64,000 nucleotides of DNA from Francisella philomiragia subsp. philomiragia ATCC 25015 (lineage in GTDB: Bacteria > Pseudomonadota > Gammaproteobacteria > Francisellales > Francisellaceae). The stretch's first letter is position 1, and each line of letters begins with the position of its first letter. Below are positions 38,642-47,974 of the stretch, piece after piece. The position numbers and the translations under genes were made by a program. Location: positions 766,002 through 830,001 of the forward strand of contig NZ_DS999316.1 in assembly GCF_000156715.1 (NCBI RefSeq), given 5' to 3'. Below the pieces are notes generated by a model. It was given only the letters and a program-made list of their open reading frames with translations, did not search any database and had not been told where the DNA came from.

Positions 38642-39868
38642 TTATTGTACCCTTTCACGCAAGATTTTGATAGAAAAGACAAAGATAATAGCAGCAATAA
38701 AATACATAAAGCCAGCAAATGTAATAGGTGAACTTGGCGATATTGAGGATAAGTGTCCCATCATAATATCATTTAAAAACCATGCCAAACCAAAACCAGC
38801 ACCAGCTGCTCCCATAGCTTTACCTTGCTCTTTGTCAGACACAGCTGCTGAGATCATTGAAAGAAGCGCTGTATAGCATATAAGCTGAGATGCTGATAAA
38901 ACTATTGTTAAAACCCACTGTGCCGCTTCATTAAATATAATTGATACTAAAATAAATCCAACACCACAAATAACAGCAGCTCTCACAAAAGCTACTTGAT
39001 TTGATACTTTTGCAAAAATCTTTGGTTGTATAAAAATGCTTGCTAATGCTGTGGCTAAGCCCATAACAGCATAAAAAGCACCTGTCATAGATATGTTATA
39101 ACTATATGTTAAATTTAAAAACAACGCCACCCCTTGAGCATAAAACCCCCATGCGCACTGTACAAGAAGATAAACTACACCGATTAACCTAACACGTTTA
39201 TCTGACAATAAAAAAGATATAGTCCTATAAATCGTACCTAATTGGATAACTAAACCTGGATTTTTTGGTAAATCTCTCTTCATAATGATAACTATAAATG
39301 CAATATTTACTAAAGCTAAAATAGCTGCAAATACAAATGGTATGGTATGGCTTACTTCCATTACAGATACAAAACTAGTGACTATTGGTCCTACTACAAA
39401 GCCTAAAGATGCGGCCATAGTTATGTAACCTAAATTTCGTGACTTATCTTCTTCTGTAGATATATCAATAACAGCAGCTTGAGCAATCTCAAAAGCTCCA
39501 CCAGCTAAACCGCAAATAAACCTGCTTGCTACAAATAATAAATAATCATGAGAATATATTGCATATGCTGATAAAAGATAAGCAACACAAGTAGTTGATA
39601 AAGCTACAATCAATATTATTTTACGCCCATACTTATCAGATAACTCCCCTATTATTGGACAGCCTATCAATAACCCTAATGGCCAACAAGCCAAAGCTAT
39701 GGAATAATACCAATTTTGAAAATTACCGCCAGGATCACCAAAAGTAACACAAGATTGACCAAAGAATAATGACGGCATTATTGGAAAAACAAGCCCTGCC
39801 CCCATAATATCTATAATAATTGTTGTAATAAGTATTGGAATCAAAATATTTTTAGAGTGCAAGTTCAT
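38642..39868 (-). CDS. MFS efflux transporter (TetA-like)
   Basis: This is an inner-membrane transporter of 408 residues with 12 predicted helices. LVFPIMPSLFF near the N-terminus and the motif A loop GELSDKYGRKIILIVALS (about residues 78-95) place it with the drug:H+ antiporters (DHA1, tetracycline-resistance protein-like). The substrate is unknown. Compared with TetA, the first periplasmic loop is extended and contains two cysteines (FGQSC, ...). It lies 33 bp upstream of uup. Confidence 0.85.
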   Translation of the reverse strand: MNLHSKNILIPILITTIIIDIMGAGLVFPIMPSLFFGQSCVTFGDPGGNFQNWYYSIALACWPLGLLIGCPIIGELSDKYGRKIILIVALSTTCVAYLLSAYAIYSHDYLLFVASRFICGLAGGAFEIAQAAVIDISTEEDKSRNLGYITMAASLGFVVGPIVTSFVSVMEVSHTIPFVFAAILALVNIAFIVIIMKRDLPKNPGLVIQLGTIYRTISFLLSDKRVRLIGVVYLLVQCAWGFYAQGVALFLNLTYSYNISMTGAFYAVMGLATALASIFIQPKIFAKVSNQVAFVRAAVICGVGFILVSIIFNEAAQWVLTIVLSASQLICYTALLSMISAAVSDKEQGKAMGAAGAGFGLAWFLNDIMMGHLSSISPSSPITFAGFMYFIAAIIFVFSIKILRERVQ

Positions 39869-39955
39869 AACTTATATAACCTCGTAACAAATGAAAATAA
39901 AAGCTTTTTAATAAGAAAATTCAAGCGTATATACTACCGTAACAGGCTTAATTTA

Positions 39956-40999
39956 TCAATGTTTGGAAATCTGCAAAATATAGTTATGCTCTAACGAAAG
40001 TCTTTTTAATGCATTAAGAAACATCTTTATATAAAAAATGAAACTCTCATCTTTATCATTCAAAACTCTAACATCTTTTAATAAAGGTAAAATGTGTCTT
40101 TCAAAACGTAACAATTCTTTATAACTTATACGTTTGCGTTTTTTGATATCGTCTGAAACATTTGTTAGCGATTTCATGATATATTTCTTAAACTCTATAA
40201 AAGCAGGTTCTTTATCAAGATCTGCTATCGTTTGAGGGTCAAAAGAAAATTCTATATACTCATACATTACAATCATGTATCTATATAGTCTACGAATATA
40301 TAAGCTCATTTTCTCAAACTCTTGCACTTTTTTTGCAGACTTTTCATATTTCAATTCTTTAATAAGAGTAAGGTGTTTTGCAAACTCATGAAATATACTA
40401 GTTCTAAGTTTTTTATGTGAATGATTACGCTCAATAAACAAAATATCAAAAAAATCATGAATCTCTGAAATTGTTTTAACATAACTTTCTTTAAGCCGTG
40501 TTTCTGCTCTAATCGGAAATATAAATCTATTTACAAATAATGAGATTGCTATACCTAGAGATATTTCAATAGCTCTATAAATAGCTACCTGCACACCCGG
40601 CTGTTTATTTAGAATAATAATTATGATAGTTATTCCTGCCAAAGTACCAGCATAACTATACTTAGAAGCTCCTGCAAAATAAACAGCTAAAAAAATAAAT
40701 GGTAGAATTAACACTACTTGTAAAATATGATTTTGGACTGAAGCTATAATAACTAAAGCCACTAAGGCTCCAGTGACCGTCCCCAAAAACCTCATTAGCG
40801 CCTTATCTAGAGCCCCTCCTAAGTTAGGCTGAGTAGACATTACAACAACTACTGTAATTGTCATCCAAAGATACATTTGCTCTATGTTAAAAAAATTTCC
40901 TAACAGAAGACCTAGTGTATAAGCAATCGCAACAGCTATTGTAGCTTTAAGAGCGTTTATCGCTGCATACTTATTACTATTTAAAAAAGCAAATTGCAT
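39956..40999 (-). CDS. FUSC-family inner-membrane protein
   Basis: This 347-residue protein has about six hydrophobic helices in residues 10-165 and then a charged, mostly helical cytoplasmic half. The first half contains the arrangement MQFAFLNSNKYAAINALKAT, MWMTITVVVV-like, TQPNLGGALDKALMRFLGTV and GALVALV, typical of the FUSC/YccS group, which includes aromatic-acid exporters (AaeB). It is only half the usual length (one repeat), so partners or dimerisation are likely. The substrate is unknown. Gaps of about 87 bp flank it on both sides. Confidence 0.82.
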   Translation of the reverse strand: MQFAFLNSNKYAAINALKATIAVAIAYTLGLLLGNFFNIEQMYLWMTITVVVVMSTQPNLGGALDKALMRFLGTVTGALVALVIIASVQNHILQVVLILPFIFLAVYFAGASKYSYAGTLAGITIIIIILNKQPGVQVAIYRAIEISLGIAISLFVNRFIFPIRAETRLKESYVKTISEIHDFFDILFIERNHSHKKLRTSIFHEFAKHLTLIKELKYEKSAKKVQEFEKMSLYIRRLYRYMIVMYEYIEFSFDPQTIADLDKEPAFIEFKKYIMKSLTNVSDDIKKRKRISYKELLRFERHILPLLKDVRVLNDKDESFIFYIKMFLNALKRLSLEHNYILQISKH

Positions 41000-41086
41000 T
41001 ACAAATATACCTTTAATTTATAAATTAACTACTCAGCACTAGCTCTAAAATATAACGAATCTACCTAAGATAGATGCTTCTTACTA

Positions 41087-41830
41087 TTACTGTTGAGTCC
41101 TTTGTCTTACTGTTTCATACAATGCTATACCTGTAGCAACAGAAACATTTAAGCTAGAAACCTCACCTAACATTGGTAATTTAGCAAGAAAATCACAACT
41201 AGCTTTTGTGCGCTGACGCATACCACTACCTTCTGCACCAGCAACTATTGCTACAGAGTCTGCTAGATTCATCGAATATAAGCTGTCATTCGCCTCACCT
41301 GCTAAACCAATAACCCATACTCCTAATTGTTTGAGTTTTTCGATTGCTCTAGCAAGGTTAGTAACAACTACAATCTTTGTATGCTCTGCAGCACCGCAAG
41401 CAACTTTTTTAACCGTTGCATTTACTGGTGCGCTATTATCTTTAGGGATAATTATAAAATCAATACCTGCCGAATGTGCACTACGTATACACGCACCAAA
41501 ATTATGAGGATCTTGGACATTATCTAATATCAAAATAAAAGCATTTTTATCCTGAGGAATTAAATTTTCAATATCATTCTCGGAGTATGTTTTAAAATCA
41601 TTTATCTCTATCGCAAAGATATTTTGATGATTTGCATCTTTTCTGACTCGTCCTGGAAGTTGCTTAAAACTATCAATAAAAGTAACTTTTAACCCTTTTG
41701 ACTCAGCTTTAGCGATAATACTTTCAATCTTATGATTAGCATTTGACTTCTTAAATACCAATATTTCTTTTGCTTGATTAGCTTCTACCAAACTATCAAC
41801 AGCATGAATACCATATATTAAACTACTCAT
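41087..41830 (-). CDS. rlmB: 23S rRNA (guanosine(2251)-2'-O)-methyltransferase RlmB
   Basis: RlmB methylates G2251 in the peptidyl-transferase P loop. The 247-residue SpoU-class protein has an N-terminal RNA-binding part (IYGIHAVDSLVEAN) and the SPOUT domain: ILDNVQDPHNFGACIRSAHS (motif 1), VAIVAGAEGSGMRQRT (motif 2) and LPMLGEVSSLNVSVATGIAL (motif 3). It overlaps mpl by four bases (ATGA), so the two are co-translated. Confidence 0.94.
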   Translation of the reverse strand: MSSLIYGIHAVDSLVEANQAKEILVFKKSNANHKIESIIAKAESKGLKVTFIDSFKQLPGRVRKDANHQNIFAIEINDFKTYSENDIENLIPQDKNAFILILDNVQDPHNFGACIRSAHSAGIDFIIIPKDNSAPVNATVKKVACGAAEHTKIVVVTNLARAIEKLKQLGVWVIGLAGEANDSLYSMNLADSVAIVAGAEGSGMRQRTKASCDFLAKLPMLGEVSSLNVSVATGIALYETVRQRTQQ

Positions 41831-43197
41831 TTAGTCTCCAAAAGCTTGACTAGCTTTTCTCTTAACCCATCAAATGAGCCATTACTCATCATCACAAGCT
41901 GGATATTCCTATCTCGGTACTTAGTTAATAACTCATCTACACAATCAACAAAATCATCAACACTAACTATAAAATCAACATTATTACTATTTTTGAGAAC
42001 TTCTTTAGCATCCCATTTTAGTAAACTATGATTATACAACAATACTCTATCAGCTTCGATAATTGACATCGGCAAATTATCTTTATTATCGCCTTGGCGC
42101 ATTGTGTTTGAACGTGGATCTATAAGAGCTATTACATAAGCATCTTTAGCTTTGTTACGCACAGCTTCTAAAGTTAACTTAATAGAAGTTGGATGATGAG
42201 CAAAATCATCATACAAAGTAACATTATCCTGATGAGATAATACTTCCAAACGTCTTTTAACTCCTTTAAAGCTTTCTAAAGCAGCATTTATCACTTCATC
42301 AGATATATTTAGTTGTTTTGCTACCGCATAGGCACTCATTGCGTTAAGCGCATTATGCTCGCCTATTAAGCTCCATGATATTTCGATAGTATTACCATTA
42401 ATATCACATAACTCAAACTTTGAATAATCTGCTGTATGCTTGGTTATACTGATACCATTACTAGAATTCGCTCTGACTAGTTCTGACCAACATCCCATTG
42501 ATATTATTTTTTGAACATTCTCATCTTTGTCATTATAAATAATCTTCGCTGTTGATGGCATTTTTCTAAGTAACTGATGGAATTGCCAAAATATTGCGTC
42601 AATATCTTTGAAAATATCAGCATGATCAAACTCAATATTATTAATCACAAAAATACTTGGATCATAATGTATCAATTTTGAACGCTTATCAAAAAAAGCC
42701 GTATCATATTCATCAGCTTCAATGACAAAATACTCAGAATCTGTGTAACGTGATGAAACACCAAAATCACTACTAACACCACCAACCAAAAAGCTCGGAT
42801 TTAAGCCAGCCTGCTCTAGTATTTTGATAGTCATTGTAGTAGTTGTAGTTTTACCATGTGTACCAGCTATTGCAATTACTTTTTTATATTTAAGAATATT
42901 CTGATATAGCCATTGTGGTCCTGAGAAATAGTTTAGCTTTTCTGCGAGAATTTTTTCTATCATTGGCATACCTCTTTTCATGATATTACCAATAATAATT
43001 TCATCAGGATTTGTATCTAGTTGATCACAATCAAATCCCTGTAAAATCTCTATGCCTTGAGACTCAAGATAAGTACTCATTGGTGGGTAGACATTAAGAT
43101 CCGAACCTGTTACTTTATATCCCTTTTGTTTAGCTAATACTGCTAAAGAGCCCATAAAAGTACCACAGATACCTAAAATATGAATATGTTTTGACAT
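41827..43197 (-). CDS. mpl: UDP-MurNAc:L-Ala-gamma-D-Glu-meso-DAP ligase (muropeptide recycling)
   Basis: Mpl joins the recycled tripeptide to UDP-MurNAc, returning cell-wall turnover products to synthesis. The 456-residue protein is Mur-ligase-like, but its start HIHILGICGTFMGSLAVLAK is typical of Mpl rather than MurC. IAGTHGKTTTTTM is the P-loop, INNIEFDHADIF the central block, and LYDDFAHHPTSIKLTLEAV the C-domain signature. It is the fourth Mur ligase in the window, with murD, murE and murF; murC is absent. A minus-strand TATAAT lies at 43234-43239. Confidence 0.93.
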   Translation of the reverse strand: MSKHIHILGICGTFMGSLAVLAKQKGYKVTGSDLNVYPPMSTYLESQGIEILQGFDCDQLDTNPDEIIIGNIMKRGMPMIEKILAEKLNYFSGPQWLYQNILKYKKVIAIAGTHGKTTTTTMTIKILEQAGLNPSFLVGGVSSDFGVSSRYTDSEYFVIEADEYDTAFFDKRSKLIHYDPSIFVINNIEFDHADIFKDIDAIFWQFHQLLRKMPSTAKIIYNDKDENVQKIISMGCWSELVRANSSNGISITKHTADYSKFELCDINGNTIEISWSLIGEHNALNAMSAYAVAKQLNISDEVINAALESFKGVKRRLEVLSHQDNVTLYDDFAHHPTSIKLTLEAVRNKAKDAYVIALIDPRSNTMRQGDNKDNLPMSIIEADRVLLYNHSLLKWDAKEVLKNSNNVDFIVSVDDFVDCVDELLTKYRDRNIQLVMMSNGSFDGLREKLVKLLETK

Positions 43198-43233
43198 TAA
43201 AAATTTTTTGAAACTAATTAATAAAGTAGTTAA

Positions 43234-43239
43234 ATTATA
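43234..43239 (-). promoter_or_regulatory. Putative -10 box for mpl-rlmB
   Basis: A perfect TATAAT on the minus strand, 37 bp before the mpl start; no clear -35 is visible. Confidence 0.35.
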
Positions 43240-43294
43240 TCAGTTTATTGAGTTTAAATATATTAATAGATCTTCTATCTTAAACTATATTTAC

Positions 43295-43323
43295 TTGGTA
43301 TTACTAAAGTTATTATCTATAAT
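43295..43323 (+). promoter_or_regulatory. Putative pyrE-lpxH promoter
   Basis: TTGGTA (43295-43300), exactly 17 bp, then a perfect TATAAT (43318-43323). The AGGA ribosome site is at 43346-43349 and the start at 43358. No attenuator hairpin or leader ORF like that of E. coli rph-pyrE is present. Confidence 0.6.
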
Positions 43324-43357
43324 TTATAACAAGTTTGAATATGTTAGGACATGATAT

Positions 43358-43984
43358 ATGTTTATAGAGTTTGCCCTTAAGAATCAGGTACTTAAATTTG
43401 GCGAATTTACGCTTAAATCAGGACGTATTAGTCCATATTTCTTTAATGCAGGGTTATTTAATACAGGTGATCAACTTGCCACACTTGCCGATTATTACGC
43501 TCAATTGATTATCAAAAGCGATGTCAAGTACGATATCCTTTTTGGTCCAGCATATAAAGGGATTCCTCTAGTTGCAGCTATTTCTACTGTACTAGCGCTG
43601 AAGTACAATATAGATATGCCTTACGCTTTTGACCGTAAAGAAGCGAAAGATCATGGCGAAGGTGGTGTATTTGTTGGTGCCGATATGACTAATAAAAAAG
43701 TATTGCTCATAGATGATGTGATGACTGCAGGTACAGCATTTTATGAATCATACAACAAGCTAAAAACTATTAATGCTGAAATAGCTGGTGTTGTACTATC
43801 GATAGATCGACAAGAAAAAGCTAAGGATAGCGATATTTCAGCAACTAAGAAAATATCTCAAGATTTCAATATTCCTGTTCTAGCAGTAACTAACTTTGAA
43901 AGTATTTTTGAGTATGTCAAAGAAAATCTTGATGAAACAATAATCGAAAAATTTAAACAATACCGTCAAAAATATGGCTCATAA
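43358..43984 (+). CDS. pyrE: Orotate phosphoribosyltransferase
   Basis: PyrE joins orotate to PRPP, forming orotidine monophosphate in pyrimidine synthesis. The 208-residue protein has the orotate loop LKSGRISPYFFNAG, the FGPAYKGIPL hood region, the catalytic flexible loop FDRKEAKDHGEGG, and the PRPP site VLLIDDVMTAGTA. AGGA lies nine bases before the ATG. The last 11 bases overlap lpxH. Confidence 0.96.
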   Translation: MFIEFALKNQVLKFGEFTLKSGRISPYFFNAGLFNTGDQLATLADYYAQLIIKSDVKYDILFGPAYKGIPLVAAISTVLALKYNIDMPYAFDRKEAKDHGEGGVFVGADMTNKKVLLIDDVMTAGTAFYESYNKLKTINAEIAGVVLSIDRQEKAKDSDISATKKISQDFNIPVLAVTNFESIFEYVKENLDETIIEKFKQYRQKYGS

Positions 43985-44687
43985 CAAAGATATTTATCTA
44001 ATTTCGGATCTTCATTTAAATGCTAACCATGCTGAGATGGCCGATCTTTTTAAAAGGTTTTTAGATAGTATTACATCTACACAAAACAAGCTCTTTATTC
44101 TTGGTGACTTTTTTGATTATTGGATCGGTGATAACCATAGAGATGACTTTTATCATAAAATCACAAATTGGCTAAAAGAAGCTTCAGATCAAGGTTTAGA
44201 AATATTTTTCATGTATGGAAATCGAGATTTTTTGATTGGCAGAAAATTTGCTAAACAAAGTGGCGTGACTCTTATTAAAGATCCATACTATATAGATATA
44301 TCTAATCAAAAAATACTTTTCTCGCATGGAGATCTATTTTGTACAGATGATAAGAGTTATCAAACTTATAGAAAATGGATAGCATATAACCCTATTCTGA
44401 GATTTATTTTTAGAAGATTACCTTTATTCATAAGAGAATATACTGCAAGAAATGTGCGCAAAGCAAGCTATGTAAAAAACCGTAAAAATCCAAATGTTGA
44501 TGTAACAACCAAAGGTATCGAAAAATATCGTAATAACTGTAATATTGTCATTCATGGCCATACGCACAAAATGGCTATACACCTAAATGATAACTATACT
44601 AGATATGTACTTGGCGACTGGTTCAAAGATGGTAATTATATAAAAATCTCAAAGAATGGTGAGATTATGCAGGTCACTTCAATTTAA
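43974..44687 (+). CDS. lpxH: UDP-2,3-diacylglucosamine diphosphatase LpxH
   Basis: LpxH cleaves UDP-2,3-diacylglucosamine to lipid X, step four of lipid A synthesis, at the inner face of the inner membrane. The 237-residue protein is a Mn2+-dependent calcineurin-like phosphoesterase: LISDLHLNA, LGDFFDYWIGD, YGNRDFLIG, FSHGDLFCTDD and VIHGHTHKM are the five metal-binding blocks in order. The gene overlaps pyrE by 11 bases. It complements the LPS-linked genes elsewhere in the window (flmK, flmF2, naxD, lptD). Confidence 0.95.
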   Translation: MAHNKDIYLISDLHLNANHAEMADLFKRFLDSITSTQNKLFILGDFFDYWIGDNHRDDFYHKITNWLKEASDQGLEIFFMYGNRDFLIGRKFAKQSGVTLIKDPYYIDISNQKILFSHGDLFCTDDKSYQTYRKWIAYNPILRFIFRRLPLFIREYTARNVRKASYVKNRKNPNVDVTTKGIEKYRNNCNIVIHGHTHKMAIHLNDNYTRYVLGDWFKDGNYIKISKNGEIMQVTSI

Positions 44688-44725
44688 ATAATCCTTTTTT
44701 AAAAACAAAATTTCTAACTAATTAA

Positions 44726-44754
44726 TTGAAGTAGATACTACTTAAACATATAAT
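44726..44754 (+). promoter_or_regulatory. Near-consensus promoter for the GH42-MFS operon
   Basis: TTGAAG (44726-44731), exactly 17 bp, then TATAAT (44749-44754), 32 bp before the beta-galactosidase start. No operator-like palindrome was noticed around it. Confidence 0.6.
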
Positions 44755-44786
44755 AATTTTATCTTTATTTTTCATATTTTATAATT

Positions 44787-46757
44787 ATGTTTTTTGGTGT
44801 TGACTATTACCCAGAGCAGTGGGACTATTCTCTTATTGATGATGATTTAAATCGCATAGCAGATTCTGAGTTAAATTGTATTAGAATTGCTGAATTTGCT
44901 TGGCATCTCATGGAGCCTAGAGAAAATGAGTTTGATTTTAGTTTCTTTGAAATGATACTAAACAAAGCTCATAAACTAGGATTAAAAGTCATGTTAGGCA
45001 CACCTACAGCAACTGTTCCAGCATGGCTCTATAAAAAAGATCCTAAAGTTTTCTCTGTTGATGAAAATGGTTTACAAAGACATTTTGGTGGTAGAAGACA
45101 AGCTTGCCTAAATTCGCCAACTTATAATAAGTATGCTGAGCGCATTACTCAAAAAATGGTTGAAGCATATCATAAACACCCGGCTTTACTGCTTTGGCAC
45201 ATTGATAATGAGCTTGGTCATGAAACTAGTGATATGTGTTATTGTAACCAATGTGAGTTAGAATTTAGAAACTACCTAAAAGAAGTGTTTAATAATGATA
45301 TCAATTCATTTAATGATGCTATTGGTTCTGTTTTTTGGTCTCAAACTTACAACAATTTTGATGAGATAAATATTCCTCGTCCAACAATTCCAGCTCCAAA
45401 TCCTGGTATGATGTTATACTTCAATCGCTTTAGAGCTCAAACAACAACAAACTTTTTAGCAAGACAAGCCAAGGTTATTAAAGAGATAGTACCAAACCAA
45501 CAAACTTTACATAATTTTACAGGAGACTACTTTTCTAAAGCACAAGATCATACAGATCTAGCAGAACAAATAGATATCGTTGCTTTAAACAACTATCCAG
45601 TATGGGGCGGTCAACAAATCCCAGTAGATGCATATAAGACAGCTATGAAGTTAGATCAAACTAGAGGTTTTCAAAGAAGAAATTACTGGATCACAGAACA
45701 ACTGATAGGTGCTCAAGCACATAATATCATGGGATTTGTACCTCGACCTGGGCATGCTAAACTTTGGTCATTCCAAGCTATGGCTAGAGGCTGCGAAAAT
45801 CTAATATACTTCAGATGGCGCACTGCTACAAAAGGTGCTGAACAATTTTGTTATGGTGTACTAGACCATGATAATAAATATAATCATCGCTATAATGAGA
45901 TGTTAGATATTATTAGATTAGCAAAACAAAATCAAAAGGCAATACAAGCTCCAACACAATCAAAAGTAGCATTGCTATACTCAATGGATAATATCTATAG
46001 CTGGCGTATTCAGCAACAATCTACCGCTTTTAATATCCAACATGAACACGCTAGGTTATACAAACCTTTTTTTGATGCAAATATTAGTGTTGATGTATTA
46101 GATATTCGTCATGATTTTAGTAGTTACTCTGTTTTATTACTTCCAGTAGCTATGTTAATTACTGATGAAAATATTGCTAGAATCAAAACATTCATCGAGA
46201 ATGGTGGCACAGTTATAGCTACATTTAGAGCAGGTCTAAAAGAGTATCATAATGAAATTCGTTTTGGCGTTGAGAATCCAATTCATGAACTTGCTGGTGT
46301 AAAAGCAGAATATTTTGAGCCTCTTCCTATGGGGACAGATTGTAAAATCAAATATCAAGATAAAGATTTAACTGCTACTGTATGGCGAGATATGCTTACT
46401 GTTAAAGAGCCTTGCAAATCATTGTGCAACTATATTGATGAATTTAAAAATTATAGTGCTGCTGTTAAAAATAAAGTGGGCAAGGGAGAAATTTATTATA
46501 TAGGTACCGGTATTGATGATGAATATTTTTGGAATGATTTAGTCTTAGATTTAGCTAAAAAACATAATTTAGATACCTATAGTTCTCCGAGTGATATTGA
46601 AATTGTTATCAAAGGTGAAAAGGATTCTAAAATTGCTATTATCTTAAATCACAATGGAAATGAGATAGAATATTTAGGGCTTAAACTTAAAGCATATGAT
46701 ACTCAAATATTAAAATACTCAGAGTTTTATGAATTATACTCTAAACATTACCAATAG
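44787..46757 (+). CDS. Beta-galactosidase, glycoside hydrolase family 42
   Basis: This cytoplasmic enzyme releases terminal beta-galactose (some GH42 members act on other short galactosides or arabinosides). The 656-residue protein has the TIM barrel with acid/base Glu142 in WHIDNELGHE and nucleophile Glu304 in YWITEQLIG. Cysteines 107, 151, 153 and 156 (the last three as CYCNQC) form the structural zinc site of the family. A beta-galactosidase trimerisation domain covers about residues 390-590. There is no signal peptide. An MFS transporter follows 9 bp later, so uptake and hydrolysis are coupled. Confidence 0.93.
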   Translation: MFFGVDYYPEQWDYSLIDDDLNRIADSELNCIRIAEFAWHLMEPRENEFDFSFFEMILNKAHKLGLKVMLGTPTATVPAWLYKKDPKVFSVDENGLQRHFGGRRQACLNSPTYNKYAERITQKMVEAYHKHPALLLWHIDNELGHETSDMCYCNQCELEFRNYLKEVFNNDINSFNDAIGSVFWSQTYNNFDEINIPRPTIPAPNPGMMLYFNRFRAQTTTNFLARQAKVIKEIVPNQQTLHNFTGDYFSKAQDHTDLAEQIDIVALNNYPVWGGQQIPVDAYKTAMKLDQTRGFQRRNYWITEQLIGAQAHNIMGFVPRPGHAKLWSFQAMARGCENLIYFRWRTATKGAEQFCYGVLDHDNKYNHRYNEMLDIIRLAKQNQKAIQAPTQSKVALLYSMDNIYSWRIQQQSTAFNIQHEHARLYKPFFDANISVDVLDIRHDFSSYSVLLLPVAMLITDENIARIKTFIENGGTVIATFRAGLKEYHNEIRFGVENPIHELAGVKAEYFEPLPMGTDCKIKYQDKDLTATVWRDMLTVKEPCKSLCNYIDEFKNYSAAVKNKVGKGEIYYIGTGIDDEYFWNDLVLDLAKKHNLDTYSSPSDIEIVIKGEKDSKIAIILNHNGNEIEYLGLKLKAYDTQILKYSEFYELYSKHYQ

Positions 46758-46766
46758 GAATCTATC

Positions 46767-47951
46767 ATGAAATACAATATCCGTCGTTGGAATCCTTTTT
46801 TAATTTCAATACCCGATATTGGAATTGGAATGTACTGGTCATTAACTGGAACTATTGGATCATGGATAGTATACCAACACACAGACTCCTCTTTATTAGC
46901 TGGCTTCTTATTATCTATGGCTGCATTCACTGGTTTATTTATGCAGACGCTATCAGGAATTGTTTCTGATAAAACGTCCTCAAACACATTTCTTGGAAAA
47001 AGAACAACTTGGCTATTAGTAGGACTTGTCAGTACATGTATATTTCAAATGTTATGGCCTTTTGCTCCTAATTATATTTGTTTATTTGTAATAGCTTTTT
47101 TGACATATGCTAGCATAAACTTCTTTCAAGGACCTTACTATACAATGGTTGTAGAAGTTGTTGATCGTGATCAAATTCCTTTTGCTACACTACTAGCTAG
47201 GACTACAGCACAAATAGGAACAATAATTATTGGGCTAGTTGGAGCAATGATCTGGAACATGGGTGGTGCTTTTCTCAGCTGTATTGTTGTATGCTTACTC
47301 TTAATAGTTCCTACTATAGCTGTAATACCTTTTATAGTTAAAGAAAGACCTGAAAATCAGATAACGTCTGCTTTTAAACTAAGCTTTGATATATTCAGCA
47401 ATAGAAATATTAATCTACTATTTTTAGCTACTTTTTGCATGCTAACTGGATTTGGTGCTTTTATGCCTCTAATGGGGGGATATATGAACCACTACTTAGG
47501 TTTTAGTAAAGACTTTTCAGCATCATTAGTAATGTTTTTTGGGATAGGCTCTGTCATTGTTGGAATACTAGCAACAACTATTATTAATCTAATAAAGGTT
47601 GAAAATATATTTAAAATCGGACTATTAGTATTTGCTATTGCGTTAATATGTGGATCTTTTTTAACTACAGAGAGTTATCTTTGGTATATTATTACATTCG
47701 CAGTTGCTACAGGATTTATTCTATCTCAAGTATCTTGTTATACATTAATAGCTAAACTAGCTCCTAAAGATAGGCTTGGTGAATATATGGGATGGTTAAA
47801 TATGTTTTTCTCATTACCTCAACTAATTATCCTTATCTGTGGTGGATTACTTATAGATAGTAATTTAGCACCATATTTATATTGGATAGCTGGAGTTATT
47901 TTGATAATAGGATTTATTGCAGTTACTCAGATTAAATCAAGAAATTCTTAA
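46767..47951 (+). CDS. MFS transporter, probably for the GH42 substrate
   Basis: This inner-membrane protein of 394 residues has 12 predicted helices. The layout (an early IPDIGIGMYWSLTGT helix and the loop LGKRTTWLL) resembles the GPH/SLC45 sugar-cation symporter side of the superfamily rather than drug pumps. A TAGGA ribosome site lies 7 bp before the ATG, 9 bp after the beta-galactosidase stop. The inferred role is import of a galactoside or related oligosaccharide. It is convergent with thrC. Confidence 0.85.
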   Translation: MKYNIRRWNPFLISIPDIGIGMYWSLTGTIGSWIVYQHTDSSLLAGFLLSMAAFTGLFMQTLSGIVSDKTSSNTFLGKRTTWLLVGLVSTCIFQMLWPFAPNYICLFVIAFLTYASINFFQGPYYTMVVEVVDRDQIPFATLLARTTAQIGTIIIGLVGAMIWNMGGAFLSCIVVCLLLIVPTIAVIPFIVKERPENQITSAFKLSFDIFSNRNINLLFLATFCMLTGFGAFMPLMGGYMNHYLGFSKDFSASLVMFFGIGSVIVGILATTIINLIKVENIFKIGLLVFAIALICGSFLTTESYLWYIITFAVATGFILSQVSCYTLIAKLAPKDRLGEYMGWLNMFFSLPQLIILICGGLLIDSNLAPYLYWIAGVILIIGFIAVTQIKSRNS

Positions 47952-47974
47952 AGAAATTTACGATCTACTTTTTC

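Noticed and set aside
43198-43357. A pyrimidine-responsive attenuator before pyrE
   Set aside because: No GC-rich hairpin with a T-run and no leader ORF is present; the promoter-to-start distance is only about 28 nt after the predicted start site.
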